The notes beneath the pieces were generated by a model that was not told where the DNA came from, did no database searches, and saw nothing but the letters and a program-made list of their open reading frames with translations. A stretch of 26,904 nucleotides of DNA from Pseudomonadota bacterium (GTDB taxonomy: Bacteria > Pseudomonadota > Gammaproteobacteria > Burkholderiales > Gallionellaceae), in the NCBI GenBank assembly GCA_021783855.1, contig JAJXTL010000024.1, positions 1 to 26,904 of the forward strand, in the 5' to 3' direction. This document shows positions 1 through 8,166 of the stretch, piece after piece. Made by a program: the position numbers and the translations under genes. Each line of letters begins with the position of its first letter. Position 1 is the stretch's first letter.

Positions 1-938
1 AGAAAATTGACCTTGGGCTTTTTGATCAGGTTCTTTTTTTTGATGTTCCGGTCAGTGCGGATGGACGGATGTTGCAAGTCAGCGACTGGCCTAAAAAATG
101 GCAAAGCCTGATTGTCGCTGCGAAAGGCACCCGCCTGCAGCCTACCTTTACATTGTTCGACGGCAAAGCGTTCGAGCGAATTTTTTCGGACTCAAAACAG
201 CGAAAACTGCTCCAGACCGGGATGCTTGCCTTGGCTGGACAGGCAGACGGCTTGCAACTCGATTTTGAGATTTTCGGCGCCGTGTCGGGTGCGAGTTCGG
301 AGGGATACCGGCTTTTTCTGAAATCGATAAAGCGCGAGCTTGCCGTCAATGGAAAAAAGTTGAGCCTCTTTGTTTTGACGGAAGACAGTGCGGGCCTGTA
401 TGACAGTGCAGCACTTCAGAACGCCGACTATATTGTCATTCAGGGCTATGACGCGCATTGGAAAGGAAGTCCGAATGCGGGCTCTGTCGCCGAACTGCAT
501 GGTGCTTCCGTAGACAGTTGGGATTCGTCGTTAAAGCACTATTTGTCGCTAGGTGTGCCGCGCAATAAAATCCTCATGTCGGTTCCCTATTTCGGCTATG
601 AATGGCCGACAATCAGCGATGCGCCGGGGACGCCGACTCGTGGGGCGGGCCGCGAAATCAGTTTCGCGCCGCTGCCTGCCGGTCTGGTTCCCGAGGTGGT
701 GGCGTCAGCGATGGCGCGCACCGGGCAATACGGTGTTAAGCGTGATCCGGCAACAGGATCGCCTTATTACGTTTTCAAGGATAAAACAGGCTGGGTGCAG
801 GGTTGGTTCGAAGATGAGACGAGTCTGTCGGCCAAATTTGAATTCGTCAGGAAAGAACGACTTGCCGGCGTCGCCGTGTTCCCGCTGGGTTACGACGGAG
901 AAAATTTTCAGAATCTGCTGCGCCGTTACTTTCGTTAA
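1..938 (+). CDS. GH18-family glycoside hydrolase, 5'-truncated by window edge
   Basis: The frame is open from base 3 to the TAA at 936-938, so the true start lies upstream of the window. The ATG at 69 is internal. The protein has the GH18 catalytic signature DGLQLDFE (family pattern DGxxxDxE), whose last Glu is the expected proton donor. It also has later barrel-strand motifs VIQGYDAHW and MSVPYFGYEWP, typical of GH18 hydrolases related to the YaaH/SleL type. Such enzymes cleave beta-1,4 N-acetylglucosamine polymers by substrate-assisted catalysis. The gene converges on a polysaccharide synthesis operon ending at 1172, so the substrate may be that polymer, although peptidoglycan or chitin is equally possible. 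PgaB of the PNAG system joins a deacetylase to a GH18-like domain, and here the two activities sit on separate genes. Localisation cannot be judged because the N-terminus is missing. Confidence 0.8.
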   Translation, partial: KIDLGLFDQVLFFDVPVSADGRMLQVSDWPKKWQSLIVAAKGTRLQPTFTLFDGKAFERIFSDSKQRKLLQTGMLALAGQADGLQLDFEIFGAVSGASSEGYRLFLKSIKRELAVNGKKLSLFVLTEDSAGLYDSAALQNADYIVIQGYDAHWKGSPNAGSVAELHGASVDSWDSSLKHYLSLGVPRNKILMSVPYFGYEWPTISDAPGTPTRGAGREISFAPLPAGLVPEVVASAMARTGQYGVKRDPATGSPYYVFKDKTGWVQGWFEDETSLSAKFEFVRKERLAGVAVFPLGYDGENFQNLLRRYFR

Positions 939-939
939 T

Positions 940-1088
940 GTGAAACTCGCGCAGCGATTCGTTCGTTCCCTCTCCCTTTGGGACGAAGGCGGGATTTCGG
1001 GAAGCATGCTTCCCGCCGCATGCGTCGGCTGGCTGTACTAAGCCAGCCGTGGGGCGCAGAGCGGGGTTTGGGTGAGGGGAACGGGCAT
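940..1088. repeat. Dispersed repeat with internal hairpins between convergent genes
   Basis: This fills the gap between the two convergent genes. Its ends, read on the minus strand, match the repeat at 19211-19284. The 43-base part nearest the GH18 gene (940-982) agrees at 37 positions, and the other end (1065-1088) also matches. Between them is about 80 bp absent from the other copy, holding a perfect 18-base palindrome (998-1015, half-site CGGGAAGCA) and a hairpin with 8-bp arms GGCTGGCT/AGCCAGCC (1027-1048). These hairpins could end transcription from both sides, but no clear T-run follows them. Confidence 0.65.
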
Positions 1089-1171
1089 GGCAAGTTTGTG
1101 AGTTGTACGCACAGGGCATCATACCTGATTGAATCATTTGCATTATTTTGGACGGCTATTTGCCATGTTCG

Positions 1172-3133
1172 TTAGTAACTTAAGTAATAGCTGTAGTGTC
1201 CGGGCAGCAGGGCATCGAAGACAATCGCCGTCCGGTAGTCATCCAAAGCCACCAGTTGCGGTTGCGGCATGCCGGCCTTGGCTGCACTGATGGTTGGCAG
1301 CACTCCTTTGGCAGGATTCGAGACGACAATGGCGCTCCTCCAGCGTAGTGCAGGTTCTTCGAGCGTGACATCCAGCAGCATCTTCTTTGATTCGCCGGTG
1401 AGCCTGAATTTTAATCTGGCGCGATCCCGCCACCATGATTCGATGGCGCCGCTGGGTGCGACCCAGGTCTTGTCGCCCGATGACCTGATATAGGCGAGAA
1501 AGCCTGCAGTTGCATTTGTAACAGGGCTGTCTGCCGCAAAAGTTTGGCTGTGCACACTCAGTATGCCAAGCGCCCCGAACTCACGCGCCTGATTGAAATC
1601 TTCAATCATGGTTTTTGTCATATCCTGACTATTGAGTTTTTCCTTGGCGAAATTCATGTCATCGCGTTGCGTTCTGGGCAGCACAATCAAGCCCTTGCGG
1701 AAGTCCTTGGGCGAGGAGAGAGAGATGTAGGGGAGCATGGCCTGGGTGCCATCCGAGTTGGCCAGGATGTGGCCTAAGCCTTTTTCGAAGAGCAGCGACT
1801 CGGTAAGCTGATCGGCAAGCTCATAAGGTGGGCGAAAGCCGCGCAGTTTTGCGGGATCTTTCACCACAGGACGCAACTCCTGTTGCATGGTATCCAGCCT
1901 TTTCGATTGCACTTCCCGGCTTTGTCCCTTGAATGCATCGTGTACGTCGCCGTGATAGGCAATCTCGTTTTTGAGTTCGAGTTGCCTGACGACATCAGGG
2001 TATTTGATGGCAACGGACGTCAGGCTGTAGAAGGTCCCGGAAAATCCGTTGGAGTTCAGCATATCTGCAAAGTTGGTCGCATTCGGATAGCCTTGTTCCG
2101 TATCCATTTCAAGAATCTGAGCTGACCGGTATGGATAAGGCCAGTTGGCAAGATAGGCATCCGGGCGATGTTTCAGGCAGTTGAACACGTCATCGAGCAG
2201 GATATACATGTTCGGCTGCTCATAAACCCATGAATTTTCAGAAAAACCTAAATAAACACGTCTGGAGGAATTTGTCTCGTTATAGACGATGGCCTCATTT
2301 TCAGTTGAAACGTTGGGCGTGCGAACTACATCCATGAGGCGCCCTGCGATATGCTCACCGCCTGAAAATCGCAAGGGGTGTTCGTGGACTTTATCGAGTC
2401 CCAGCCAGATCCGGGTGCCGGCAGGCAAGGTTTGTGCAACAGGGGTTTCGCCGGAAACAACGAGAAACTTTTCTTTATCCTGCGCCGCGATTTCTCCTGT
2501 GACTTTGATGTTGAACTGCTCGTGCAGGAAGTCGTAACCCAGCCATTGTCCGCTGTCGTTTCTGGCGCCGGCAGCCCAGGTAGCCAGCACGCTGCCCCCC
2601 CTTTTTTCAAATGAGGCAAGGGCAGTTCGCTCTTTGTCGCCAAACGCGACTGTCGATGGCAGAATCAGAATGCCGGGTTTCAGGCTGTTTGTTAAGTCCG
2701 TTTCATGGATTTCAGCGTATTTGATGCCTCGGTCCTGGAAATAATAGTGCCATTGATCCAGAATTTGAGCGTAATTTCCCCCGTTGGAGGCAAAATAGTT
2801 GCTTGTGTTTTTGGAATCTAAAAGATAGATATTGGTTGAGGCAATGTCGACAGCGGAGTATGCCTGATGCGGATTGTCCGGGATAAAATCGGGCGATGCG
2901 GTTTGTGACTGAGCGGCATAGGCAGATTCCAAATCCGCTTTTTCCGCTTTTTCAAGGCCGGCTTCGTGTTGCTGCAGGCTTTGCCGGTTCAAAAAATCGG
3001 TTTGTATGATGAATTCGTAAGCCAGCGATGCCAGCGTGTATCCGCCGATCAGAATGAGCGGCAGGTAGAATAGCGGTAAGTTTCTGATTCGGGAAAGTAT
3101 CCCCCGGCTTTCATGAATCGACAACGTGCTCAT
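1172..3133 (-). CDS. Membrane-anchored polysaccharide deacetylase (NodB fold)
   Basis: A 653-aa protein with one N-terminal membrane anchor (residues about 20-41). A region at about 95-320 resembles a glutamine-amidotransferase-like Rossmann domain. The NodB/CE4 deacetylase domain (about 335-560) and a beta-rich tail follow. The catalytic motifs are present: D344-T-E346 (motif 1), H394 and H398 spaced for metal binding (HGDVH), and the RPPY motif near residue 434. It probably removes acetyl groups from an N-acetylated exopolysaccharide in the periplasm, as the NodB part of PgaB does, but it lacks PgaB's C-terminal hydrolase domain. It is the last gene of the operon and its ATG lies 23 bp inside the preceding small ORF, so translation is coupled. 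The substrate is inferred from context. Confidence 0.85.
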   Translation of the reverse strand: MSTLSIHESRGILSRIRNLPLFYLPLILIGGYTLASLAYEFIIQTDFLNRQSLQQHEAGLEKAEKADLESAYAAQSQTASPDFIPDNPHQAYSAVDIASTNIYLLDSKNTSNYFASNGGNYAQILDQWHYYFQDRGIKYAEIHETDLTNSLKPGILILPSTVAFGDKERTALASFEKRGGSVLATWAAGARNDSGQWLGYDFLHEQFNIKVTGEIAAQDKEKFLVVSGETPVAQTLPAGTRIWLGLDKVHEHPLRFSGGEHIAGRLMDVVRTPNVSTENEAIVYNETNSSRRVYLGFSENSWVYEQPNMYILLDDVFNCLKHRPDAYLANWPYPYRSAQILEMDTEQGYPNATNFADMLNSNGFSGTFYSLTSVAIKYPDVVRQLELKNEIAYHGDVHDAFKGQSREVQSKRLDTMQQELRPVVKDPAKLRGFRPPYELADQLTESLLFEKGLGHILANSDGTQAMLPYISLSSPKDFRKGLIVLPRTQRDDMNFAKEKLNSQDMTKTMIEDFNQAREFGALGILSVHSQTFAADSPVTNATAGFLAYIRSSGDKTWVAPSGAIESWWRDRARLKFRLTGESKKMLLDVTLEEPALRWRSAIVVSNPAKGVLPTISAAKAGMPQPQLVALDDYRTAIVFDALLPGHYSYYLSY

Positions 3134-3332
3134 CGTGGACCAAGTCGCTTAACATGTGTCGTTTGAGAAAGATGGGTTCAAAGGTCTCGTCGGTATGGGT
3201 TTTATTTTCGGCTGCGGGTTTAGGCTTGCGCCATTCCCTGAGTTTGTAGGCAAAATAAGCGGCAAGCGCCAGAACCAGCGTTGCAATGGTCGTCACCAGG
3301 ACGATAGTTGAGAAAATAGAAACCAGATCCAT
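3111..3332 (-). CDS. Small single-pass membrane protein, PgaD-like position
   Basis: A 73-aa protein with one strong transmembrane helix (residues about 5-30), then a basic segment (YKLREWRKPKP) and a charged C-terminal tail. Its ATG shares one base with the TAA stop of the glycosyltransferase (TAATG), so the two are translationally coupled. It overlaps the deacetylase start by 23 bp. In pga/hms operons a small membrane protein (PgaD/HmsS, about 140 aa, two helices) follows the synthase and forms a complex with it. This one occupies the same slot but is half the size, so homology cannot be claimed. I read it as an accessory subunit of the synthase. Confidence 0.8.
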   Translation of the reverse strand: MDLVSIFSTIVLVTTIATLVLALAAYFAYKLREWRKPKPAAENKTHTDETFEPIFLKRHMLSDLVHDEHVVDS

Positions 3333-4687
3333 TACAGTTTACCCTCGCGTTCGAGTTTTCCCCAGTTCATCTTTGTGCCTGCCAGTTCTTCGACGCTGGC
3401 GAAAATTTTCGCCACGTCGACAACCAGCAGATAGAATACACGAAACACCAGTGCATAGGCTATCAGGATGGTGTCTTCTTTCTCGATAATGACGCAGTAT
3501 GCGGCCGCCACTACGTCAAGGATGGAGAGTTGCAGCCACCAGAAGGCAAGCAGGAGAGTGACGCCGTATTTGATGCCGATCCAGATAAAAAATACATTGC
3601 CCATCACGTTGGAGATGGGCCACAGCACGCCCTCGAACAGCATGTACCAGAGTATGTAGCCGTTTACCCCCGCTTTGTGGGGTTTCCACAGGCTCCATGA
3701 GTGCTTCTTGATGGCTTGCAGGATGCCGCGGGTCCATCGATAACGCTGTTTGAGTAAATCGATCATGCGGCTTGGTGATTCGACCCAGGCGACTGCCCTC
3801 GGCTCGTAAACGATATGCCAGCCTTCGAACAGCAGTTTGAGGGTCAGGTCGCAATCTTCTGCAAAGGTGTCGTCGTCGTAGCCGCGAACCTGCCAGAGCG
3901 CGTTTTTGCGGAACATGCCGAGCGGTCCGGGGATGATGTTGACCGAGCGGGTGTAGCTTTGGGCCTTTCTCGAAAGCGCCAGCCCCTCGACATATTCGAG
4001 CGCCTGAACCTGAGTGATGACATTGTCCCGGTTGGCGACCTTGACATTGCCGGCCACGGCGCCAATTTTCGGATCATCGAAATGCCGGATGCAGTCGCGC
4101 AGCGTATTCGGGGAAAGCCTGGAATCGCCATCCATGTTGAGGATGAAATCCCCCTTGGCATGCGCCATGCCGGTATTGAGTGCATTGGCCTTGCCGCCGT
4201 TGGCCTTGGTAATCACGGTGACGATGCATTTGTCGCTCGTATTGATCATTTCCTGGGCGCGCTCATAGGTGTCGTCGGTCGAACCGTCGTCAACCACCAG
4301 CACCTCATAATGGGGGTAGTCAAGTTCCAGCAGTGAGCCTATGGCCGTCTTGATGATCAAACCCTCGTTGTAGGCCGGCACAACGATGGTGATGAAAGGC
4401 AGCTTTTCTTCCGATTTCGGCGTCGGTTCACCCTTTGCGCGTTCGAGTTCATATTGTTTGATATTGTCCAGATGTTCCAGATAGGAAAAAATCATCAGGA
4501 TGAAATAGCGTATCACCAGGATAGCCAGGAACACAGTCAGATAACCGGTAATCATTATGACAAACGAGTTGTCCTTCAGGAAATCGGTGAGGTGTGAGTT
4601 CCAGCTTTGCAATAGCCGGTAGAGCAGGTACGCTGCAAAGACGACGGCAAATAAGGCAGCCAGCAGGATGCGAAAGTTTCCTTTCAC
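3332..4687 (-). CDS. Processive family 2 glycosyltransferase (PgaC/HmsR-like)
   Basis: A 451-aa inner-membrane glycan synthase. The start is GTG at 4687, which overlaps the TGA of the upstream gene (GTGA) and has GAAAGG five bases ahead. The open frame continues to 4897, but that extension lies over the porin gene and looks non-coding. Two N-terminal helices (about 7-26 and 42-68) precede the GT-A domain. Its motifs are DDGS (133-136), GGKANALNTGM, DGD (186-188), ED (277-278) and QRYRW (314-318), the full D,D,D,Q/RxxRW set of processive synthases such as PgaC, HasA and cellulose synthase. Two to three C-terminal helices would form the channel. It would polymerise a UDP-sugar, most likely UDP-GlcNAc given the deacetylase downstream, and extrude the chain. 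Confidence 0.9.
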   Translation of the reverse strand: MKGNFRILLAALFAVVFAAYLLYRLLQSWNSHLTDFLKDNSFVIMITGYLTVFLAILVIRYFILMIFSYLEHLDNIKQYELERAKGEPTPKSEEKLPFITIVVPAYNEGLIIKTAIGSLLELDYPHYEVLVVDDGSTDDTYERAQEMINTSDKCIVTVITKANGGKANALNTGMAHAKGDFILNMDGDSRLSPNTLRDCIRHFDDPKIGAVAGNVKVANRDNVITQVQALEYVEGLALSRKAQSYTRSVNIIPGPLGMFRKNALWQVRGYDDDTFAEDCDLTLKLLFEGWHIVYEPRAVAWVESPSRMIDLLKQRYRWTRGILQAIKKHSWSLWKPHKAGVNGYILWYMLFEGVLWPISNVMGNVFFIWIGIKYGVTLLLAFWWLQLSILDVVAAAYCVIIEKEDTILIAYALVFRVFYLLVVDVAKIFASVEELAGTKMNWGKLEREGKL

Positions 4688-5955
4688 CAGAGCCTTTCGG
4701 CAGCGAGCGACAGGTACTTGGAATGGTAGGCGTCGATGCGCTGGTTTTTTAGCAGGCCGGCGGACAACATCGCGGCCCAGTCGCGGTCGATATAGCGCTT
4801 GGCGGCAAACCCCGCGTTGTATGAATTCAGCGCTTCGCCGCCTATTCCGAAACCGCGTTGAGCATAGATTGAATATTCTCCGCTGGGCAGCGACCATTCA
4901 TTGGCGAAGCCGATATCTGCGCTCAGGTAACCCGTTTGGGGCGACCAGTAAGTCGGCACGTTTCTGAGCGCAAAGTGCCCGGAAAGCCCGACGAAGTATC
5001 TGAAATCCGGGCCCAACGGATGCCATGAGGGAGAGAAATGGAGAATGGCGTCCTGAATCTGGTTGCCGTCAGAAATCTGGTAGGCATTGTATGCTGCGCT
5101 GATCGTGCCGATGCGGGTAATCAGGTTGCCGTCGGCACCCAGTTGTGTGGCGGTGAGGCCTTCAAGCAGAGCCTGCGGCTGGTATGCCATATTGCCCCAG
5201 TTGACATGGCCGATGGTCACATTAAGATCAGGTTCATTGTCCAGTTTAAGCCGCAATGAGCCGAATGCTTTTGTGATGGGGCCCTGCTGCACGGACAAGG
5301 CGAGTTTTGGCGCCATCGCCATGTCAGCATGTTCGACGCTGAAATCGACTTCCGTCTGGCGGGTATTGACAGGCGAGAGGGTGTAGCGGCTCGTGCTGAT
5401 GGCAAGTTCGTATTTGAGGGCCAAATTATCGCCACGCCAGTGCTGAGCGAGTACGTTACTGTGCTGTATCACGGGGAGCGAGTCGCTGTTTTTGCCTATC
5501 GTATAGATTGTTCCGGGGCGAAGCTCGCGGTTAACCCTGTTTAACCCGTCTATGGCATCCGGATTGTCGGGCTGGGTTTTGAGGGCCTGCCGGTACAGAG
5601 GACCGGCGATATCCGGCCTGCCGCTCCAGCGATAGACATTGGCCAATCCGATCATTGCACTGACAGACAGGCGGGTGCTCTCCAGCATCTGATACTGGAT
5701 GATTGCCTCGGCATAACGACCGGTCCAGGCCAGACTGTCGGCGACCTGCAAGCGAAGTTCGTGGTTGCCGGGATCCGTTTTCAGATAATTCAGGCCATCG
5801 CTGCCAACCGACCAGTATTCGCCCGCGTCGAATTTGTCTCTGAGCAATTTTGCAGATATTCTGGAATTCGCCGAAGCTGGCGCAGTATCTTCAGCCGCAT
5901 GGGGCAAGTTGCAAAGCGTGCTCAGTACGAGTGCGATGATTGCTTTAGCCGCCAT
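4684..5955 (-). CDS. TPR-containing outer-membrane beta-barrel exopolysaccharide porin
   Basis: A 423-aa protein with a signal peptide (residues 1-20, ending PHA-A). TPR-like helices occupy about residues 33-165 (for example a motif around SLAWTGRYAEAIIQYQ and another around YRWSGRPDIAGPLYRQAL). The rest alternates in the pattern of an outer-membrane beta-barrel and ends in an aromatic residue (Trp), as barrel proteins do. This is the PgaA/BcsC plan: a periplasmic TPR scaffold leading the nascent polymer into an export pore. At half the length of PgaA (about 800 aa), it has far fewer TPR units. It starts one base after the BcsE-like stop and overlaps the synthase start by four bases. Confidence 0.82.
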   Translation of the reverse strand: MAAKAIIALVLSTLCNLPHAAEDTAPASANSRISAKLLRDKFDAGEYWSVGSDGLNYLKTDPGNHELRLQVADSLAWTGRYAEAIIQYQMLESTRLSVSAMIGLANVYRWSGRPDIAGPLYRQALKTQPDNPDAIDGLNRVNRELRPGTIYTIGKNSDSLPVIQHSNVLAQHWRGDNLALKYELAISTSRYTLSPVNTRQTEVDFSVEHADMAMAPKLALSVQQGPITKAFGSLRLKLDNEPDLNVTIGHVNWGNMAYQPQALLEGLTATQLGADGNLITRIGTISAAYNAYQISDGNQIQDAILHFSPSWHPLGPDFRYFVGLSGHFALRNVPTYWSPQTGYLSADIGFANEWSLPSGEYSIYAQRGFGIGGEALNSYNAGFAAKRYIDRDWAAMLSAGLLKNQRIDAYHSKYLSLAAERLW

Positions 5956-5956
5956 G

Positions 5957-7714
5957 TCATGTTTTCAAGTTTAACGAGGGAGGCGCGGATGCGAGTCGGC
6001 TCATCAATCTGGTGATCTCGTTGGGTTCTTTTCTGATCTCCGGCGCTATTTCGCAGGACGGCGCTTCAATCGCCCGGGTTGCTGTATCCGCAGGAGGGAT
6101 GCTTGGCCGGGCTATGGCGTCAAGTGTCGCTTCGCTGCCGGGTGGCTCAGGGATTAGTGCGGCCGCTGTAGCGGCTGCGATGGCCTCGCTGAAATCGGGT
6201 GCCAGTGCGATATTTCCGGATTGCACCATGGATTGCAACGTTTCCCGGATGGTTTCTTTTTTTGTGATAACGCGGATTGCGAGAAACAGCGATTGCTGCA
6301 TGCCATTGATGATGCGCGAAAGTGCGTTGCCGACATTTTCCTCGGCGCAGGCATGCATGAAAATATAACAATGTGTCTCATCGGAAGATAGCAGGTCGCC
6401 ATTTCGCACAATGTGTATCTGGTTAAGCACTTCAGGCGGGGAGGTATGCTCGTGATAACTGGCAACAATGAGCGCCAGGGGGATATCCAGCACATCGCCT
6501 CTTTCAAACATATCCAGCGATTCGCTGCAAAAAGTCACCAGATCGACATAGCCTTTGTGGTCGCTGGAAAGAATGCTGGAGTAGGCCAGATCGAAGTTTT
6601 GCTTGATCTTGCGGGCGTAAGTCTGTCCTGCGAGCATCTCCCACAAGAGAGGCAGTTGCTGCTTTGCAACCTGTTGATGAATAATGAGATTTGCCCCGAA
6701 ACGCAGCAGCAGCAACTCATTGAGATAACGCAGGGAAAAACCGGATTCCCTGATAACAATTCTCAGTCTGTTGCCCCGGTTCAGTCGCAGGTAGTGCACG
6801 ATCTTGGCGATCTGCTTCAGTTCGGTCGTGTTGTCCAGCGAGATGACCACGGTTGCCCGGGCGGCATCACGGCTTAAGTGCACCAGATCGATAAAATTTT
6901 GTGCCTGCTTCCATTCGCCGGTGTGATGGATGGCCGCGGAGAATGCTTCAAAGTCAGGGCCAAAATAGAAAACGGCGTTATGATCGTCGGCGTTACTCTC
7001 GGTCTGGTAGGCTTCGATGCTCGCCTCGGGCAAGGAATGATCTATCCTGATGAGACCGCTGGTATCGAGAGAAACCGGGAATGCTTTTGCGGCAATTGCG
7101 CCTTCCTGTGAATACCAGAAATCGATCAGCAGTTCGAGACCTACTTTGCTTTGATTAATCCGCGCGACGCCGTTGAAACAGCTTAAAATCGACTGAGATC
7201 TTTTTTCACCCTTGAAGGGAAAAAGAAAAAGTGAGGTGTTGCCGGTGGACTTCATCCAGTCACGGTAATCCATCGCCTGCGTTTGGGCCATGTGCTGATC
7301 GCTCATGGTAAACAGGTCGCCTGCGTCATCAAACAGGAAAAAACTCCCCACCGGAACACGGAAATAGTCGAACTCCTGCAAAAACCGCCTGATGCCGTGG
7401 CGAAATATATTGGTCGTGTAATCGCCTTCCTGAGCAAACAGATAGAGTCGGCTTTGTGTGATGTCATCGTTGAAATCGACCCCCGAGGCTTTTGCCCTGG
7501 ACAGAAAAACGCCGGGGGTCATTTTGGTGACCAGCACGCAGGTGTTGCCGCCGGCGAGGTTGGCCTTGAGCGCCTGAATGATGATGCTCAGATGTGCCGG
7601 AACACTGTCTACGATGGCAGCGTAAATCGAACCCTTCAATAAAACGTTAATGGACGGCGGAACGCCCGGGATGCCCAGGTATTTCAAGGTTAGCATCAGC
7701 GAGTTGTTGTTCAT
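5957..7714 (-). CDS. bcsE: BcsE-like c-di-GMP-binding (GIL-domain) protein
   Basis: A 585-aa cytoplasmic protein without signal peptide or helices. I recognise the BcsE layout: a degenerate N-terminal alpha/beta region with the DFW/EGAIAAKAF segment near 198-212, then the GIL domain at about 285-385 (VVISLDNTTELKQIAKIVHYLR, followed by an IRESGFSLRY stretch and LLLLRFGANLII). A Pro/Ala-rich tail covers about 520-585. BcsE binds c-di-GMP through an RxxD motif and stimulates cellulose synthesis. Here the corresponding residues read R329-Y-L-N332, so the Asp appears replaced by Asn. The gene leads an operon for a PNAG-like system rather than a cellulose operon. Its ATG lacks a good Shine-Dalgarno and lies five bases after a 60-aa ORF, suggesting coupling. 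The family call rests on recalled motifs. Confidence 0.65.
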   Translation of the reverse strand: MNNNSLMLTLKYLGIPGVPPSINVLLKGSIYAAIVDSVPAHLSIIIQALKANLAGGNTCVLVTKMTPGVFLSRAKASGVDFNDDITQSRLYLFAQEGDYTTNIFRHGIRRFLQEFDYFRVPVGSFFLFDDAGDLFTMSDQHMAQTQAMDYRDWMKSTGNTSLFLFPFKGEKRSQSILSCFNGVARINQSKVGLELLIDFWYSQEGAIAAKAFPVSLDTSGLIRIDHSLPEASIEAYQTESNADDHNAVFYFGPDFEAFSAAIHHTGEWKQAQNFIDLVHLSRDAARATVVISLDNTTELKQIAKIVHYLRLNRGNRLRIVIRESGFSLRYLNELLLLRFGANLIIHQQVAKQQLPLLWEMLAGQTYARKIKQNFDLAYSSILSSDHKGYVDLVTFCSESLDMFERGDVLDIPLALIVASYHEHTSPPEVLNQIHIVRNGDLLSSDETHCYIFMHACAEENVGNALSRIINGMQQSLFLAIRVITKKETIRETLQSMVQSGNIALAPDFSEAIAAATAAALIPEPPGSEATLDAIARPSIPPADTATRAIEAPSCEIAPEIRKEPNEITRLMSRLASAPPSLNLKT

Positions 7715-7719
7715 GGTTT

Positions 7720-7902
7720 TCAGTGCAACACGTTTCGCAGGCGAGCATTGCCCGGTTTGGCCGCCTTATGGTTGAGTATTGCCGGTGATGGAATAAGCGC
7801 ATCGCAAATGTCGATTTCCGTTTGGCATCTGCGCCAACAGCCTTGAAGCAGGTGCGGCGACCCGTGCTGTCCGGTGCTGGAATGAGGGAGGAGAACCGTC
7901 AT
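7720..7902 (-). CDS. Possible small ORF at the head of the polysaccharide operon
   Basis: A 60-aa ORF that I do not recognise. Two things support it. AAGGA sits seven bases ahead of its ATG, and its stop lies five bases before the BcsE-like ATG, which itself has a poor ribosome-binding site. It contains three Cys and several His residues and has no signal peptide or membrane helix. It could be a genuine small protein or only a translated leader that loads ribosomes for the next gene. Confidence 0.35.
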   Translation of the reverse strand: MTVLLPHSSTGQHGSPHLLQGCWRRCQTEIDICDALIPSPAILNHKAAKPGNARLRNVLH

Positions 7903-8166
7903 CGTTTTGTCCTTAAGGGGATTCCTATGTTGATGGTATTATGCCTTATAAAATTTGGCAGTCATAGGCGCATGTCGAGAAATTTTTTACAGGTGCGACC
8001 GTTCAATTTAATTTGCAAAGGGCGGCTTGCATCATTTGCATCGACGCAGCAACGATGCGTTATATCGGCACGTTCTGTCTCAACTTGAATGAAATTTTCC
8101 TGACTAGCGTCTGTAGGATAACGAACCCGGGGCTATAATCGGCGTTTACTATTTTGCCGGCAAACT
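7903..8166. other. Divergent intergenic region, presumed promoters both ways
   Basis: Together with the doubtful small ORF, this gap separates the minus-strand polysaccharide operon from the plus-strand ABC transporter. It is AT-rich compared with its surroundings and has no convincing coding frame. On the minus strand a CATAAT hexamer near 7938-7943 is a possible -10 for the operon, but its -35 is weak. No riboswitch-like structure was recognised. Confidence 0.4.
8134..8139 (+). promoter_or_regulatory. Candidate -10 box for the ABC exporter
   Basis: A perfect TATAAT lies 28 bases before the ATG at 8167. No good -35 hexamer is found 16-18 bases upstream, so the promoter is weak or activator-dependent if real. 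Confidence 0.4.
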
